Assembly: GCA_903873485.1 (NCBI GenBank)
Contig: CAIQOO010000148.1
Coordinates: 1-32,282, forward strand
Source of the DNA: an uncultured beta proteobacterium
Lineage (GTDB): Bacteria; Pseudomonadota; Gammaproteobacteria; Burkholderiales; Burkholderiaceae_C
DNA: 32,282 nt
Reading direction: 5' to 3'
Shown here: positions 32,233 through 32,282 of the stretch, in pieces
Position numbering within the stretch: the first letter of the stretch is position 1
Layout of the letters: every line of letters begins with the position of its first letter
Program-made: the position numbers and the translations under genes
Notes under the pieces: model-generated
Told to the model about the DNA's origin: nothing
Seen by the model: the letters and a program-made list of their open reading frames with translations, nothing else
Databases searched by the model: none

Positions 32233-32282
32233 CCTTGCCACATCAATTGATGGCCTGGGGGTGGATCGTTGGCTCGTCCGAG
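32149..32282. mobile_element. Foreign sequence after the dehydrogenase break, possible insertion-element end
   Basis: From about 32149 the sequence stops matching the dehydrogenase family and becomes clearly AT-richer (CCCATAAATATAATCACCCC and following). The junction sits in a perfect palindrome GGGCTAGCCC (32140-32149). The most economical reading is the left end of an insertion sequence or a deletion junction. No transposase is visible in the 134 bases available. Confidence 0.3.

Overview
The window looks like chromosome of a Burkholderiales betaproteobacterium, most likely Comamonadaceae close to Rhodoferax/Polaromonas. I infer this from the high GC content, the glyS-gmhB-plsC-DUF45 gene order, a MerR/LiuR-type regulator next to an isovaleryl-CoA dehydrogenase, and a dispersed ~42 bp repeat family of a kind I associate with that family. 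No database search was possible, so the taxonomic call is inference. I saw no rRNA or tRNA genes and no CRISPR array.

Layout. Positions 1-4608 (+) hold housekeeping and envelope genes: the 3' part of glyS, gmhB, plsC and a DUF45/YgjP-like metallohydrolase. Positions 4725-6981 (+) are a leucine/isovalerate catabolic unit: a 22 bp palindromic operator, a LiuR-like MerR regulator, a PaaI-type thioesterase and liuA, closed by a terminator. Positions 7016-9454 carry a SulP anion transporter (-) divergent from a beta-carbonic anhydrase (+). Next on the + strand come aceK (isocitrate dehydrogenase kinase/phosphatase) and a thiolase. A small, translationally coupled three-gene accessory module with a PIN nuclease follows (12709-13902), then a MITE-like element and a second acyl-CoA dehydrogenase (14147-15274).

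Positions 15721-17853 encode an unusual acidic protein made of four units of exactly 171 residues (513 bp period). Convergent to it is a large class A PBP-like protein (-). A palindromic repeat with a 15 bp tandem array separates that from an HDOD protein (-). Further genes on the - strand run in the order glgM, glgE, nodI-like, nodJ-like. GlgM and GlgE together suggest alpha-glucan synthesis through maltose-1-phosphate. The GlgE here has a highly unusual repeat-expanded N-terminus.

The right end (28394-32282) has a hypoxanthine-DNA-glycosylase-like gene and a 702-residue protein whose C-terminal half resembles cyanobacterial acyl-ACP reductase, including a candidate catalytic Cys. Divergent from the latter is an iron-containing alcohol dehydrogenase whose C-terminus is cut off at a sequence discontinuity near 32148. 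The reductase and dehydrogenase could form an acyl thioester to aldehyde to alcohol route.

The most interesting signals are: the 4 x 171-residue protein; the repeat-expanded GlgE; the AAR-like/Fe-ADH pair; the coupled PIN module flanked by repeats; the 124 bp MITE that landed inside another repeat with an 11 bp target duplication; and the ~42 bp repeat family that appears in-frame inside several coding sequences.
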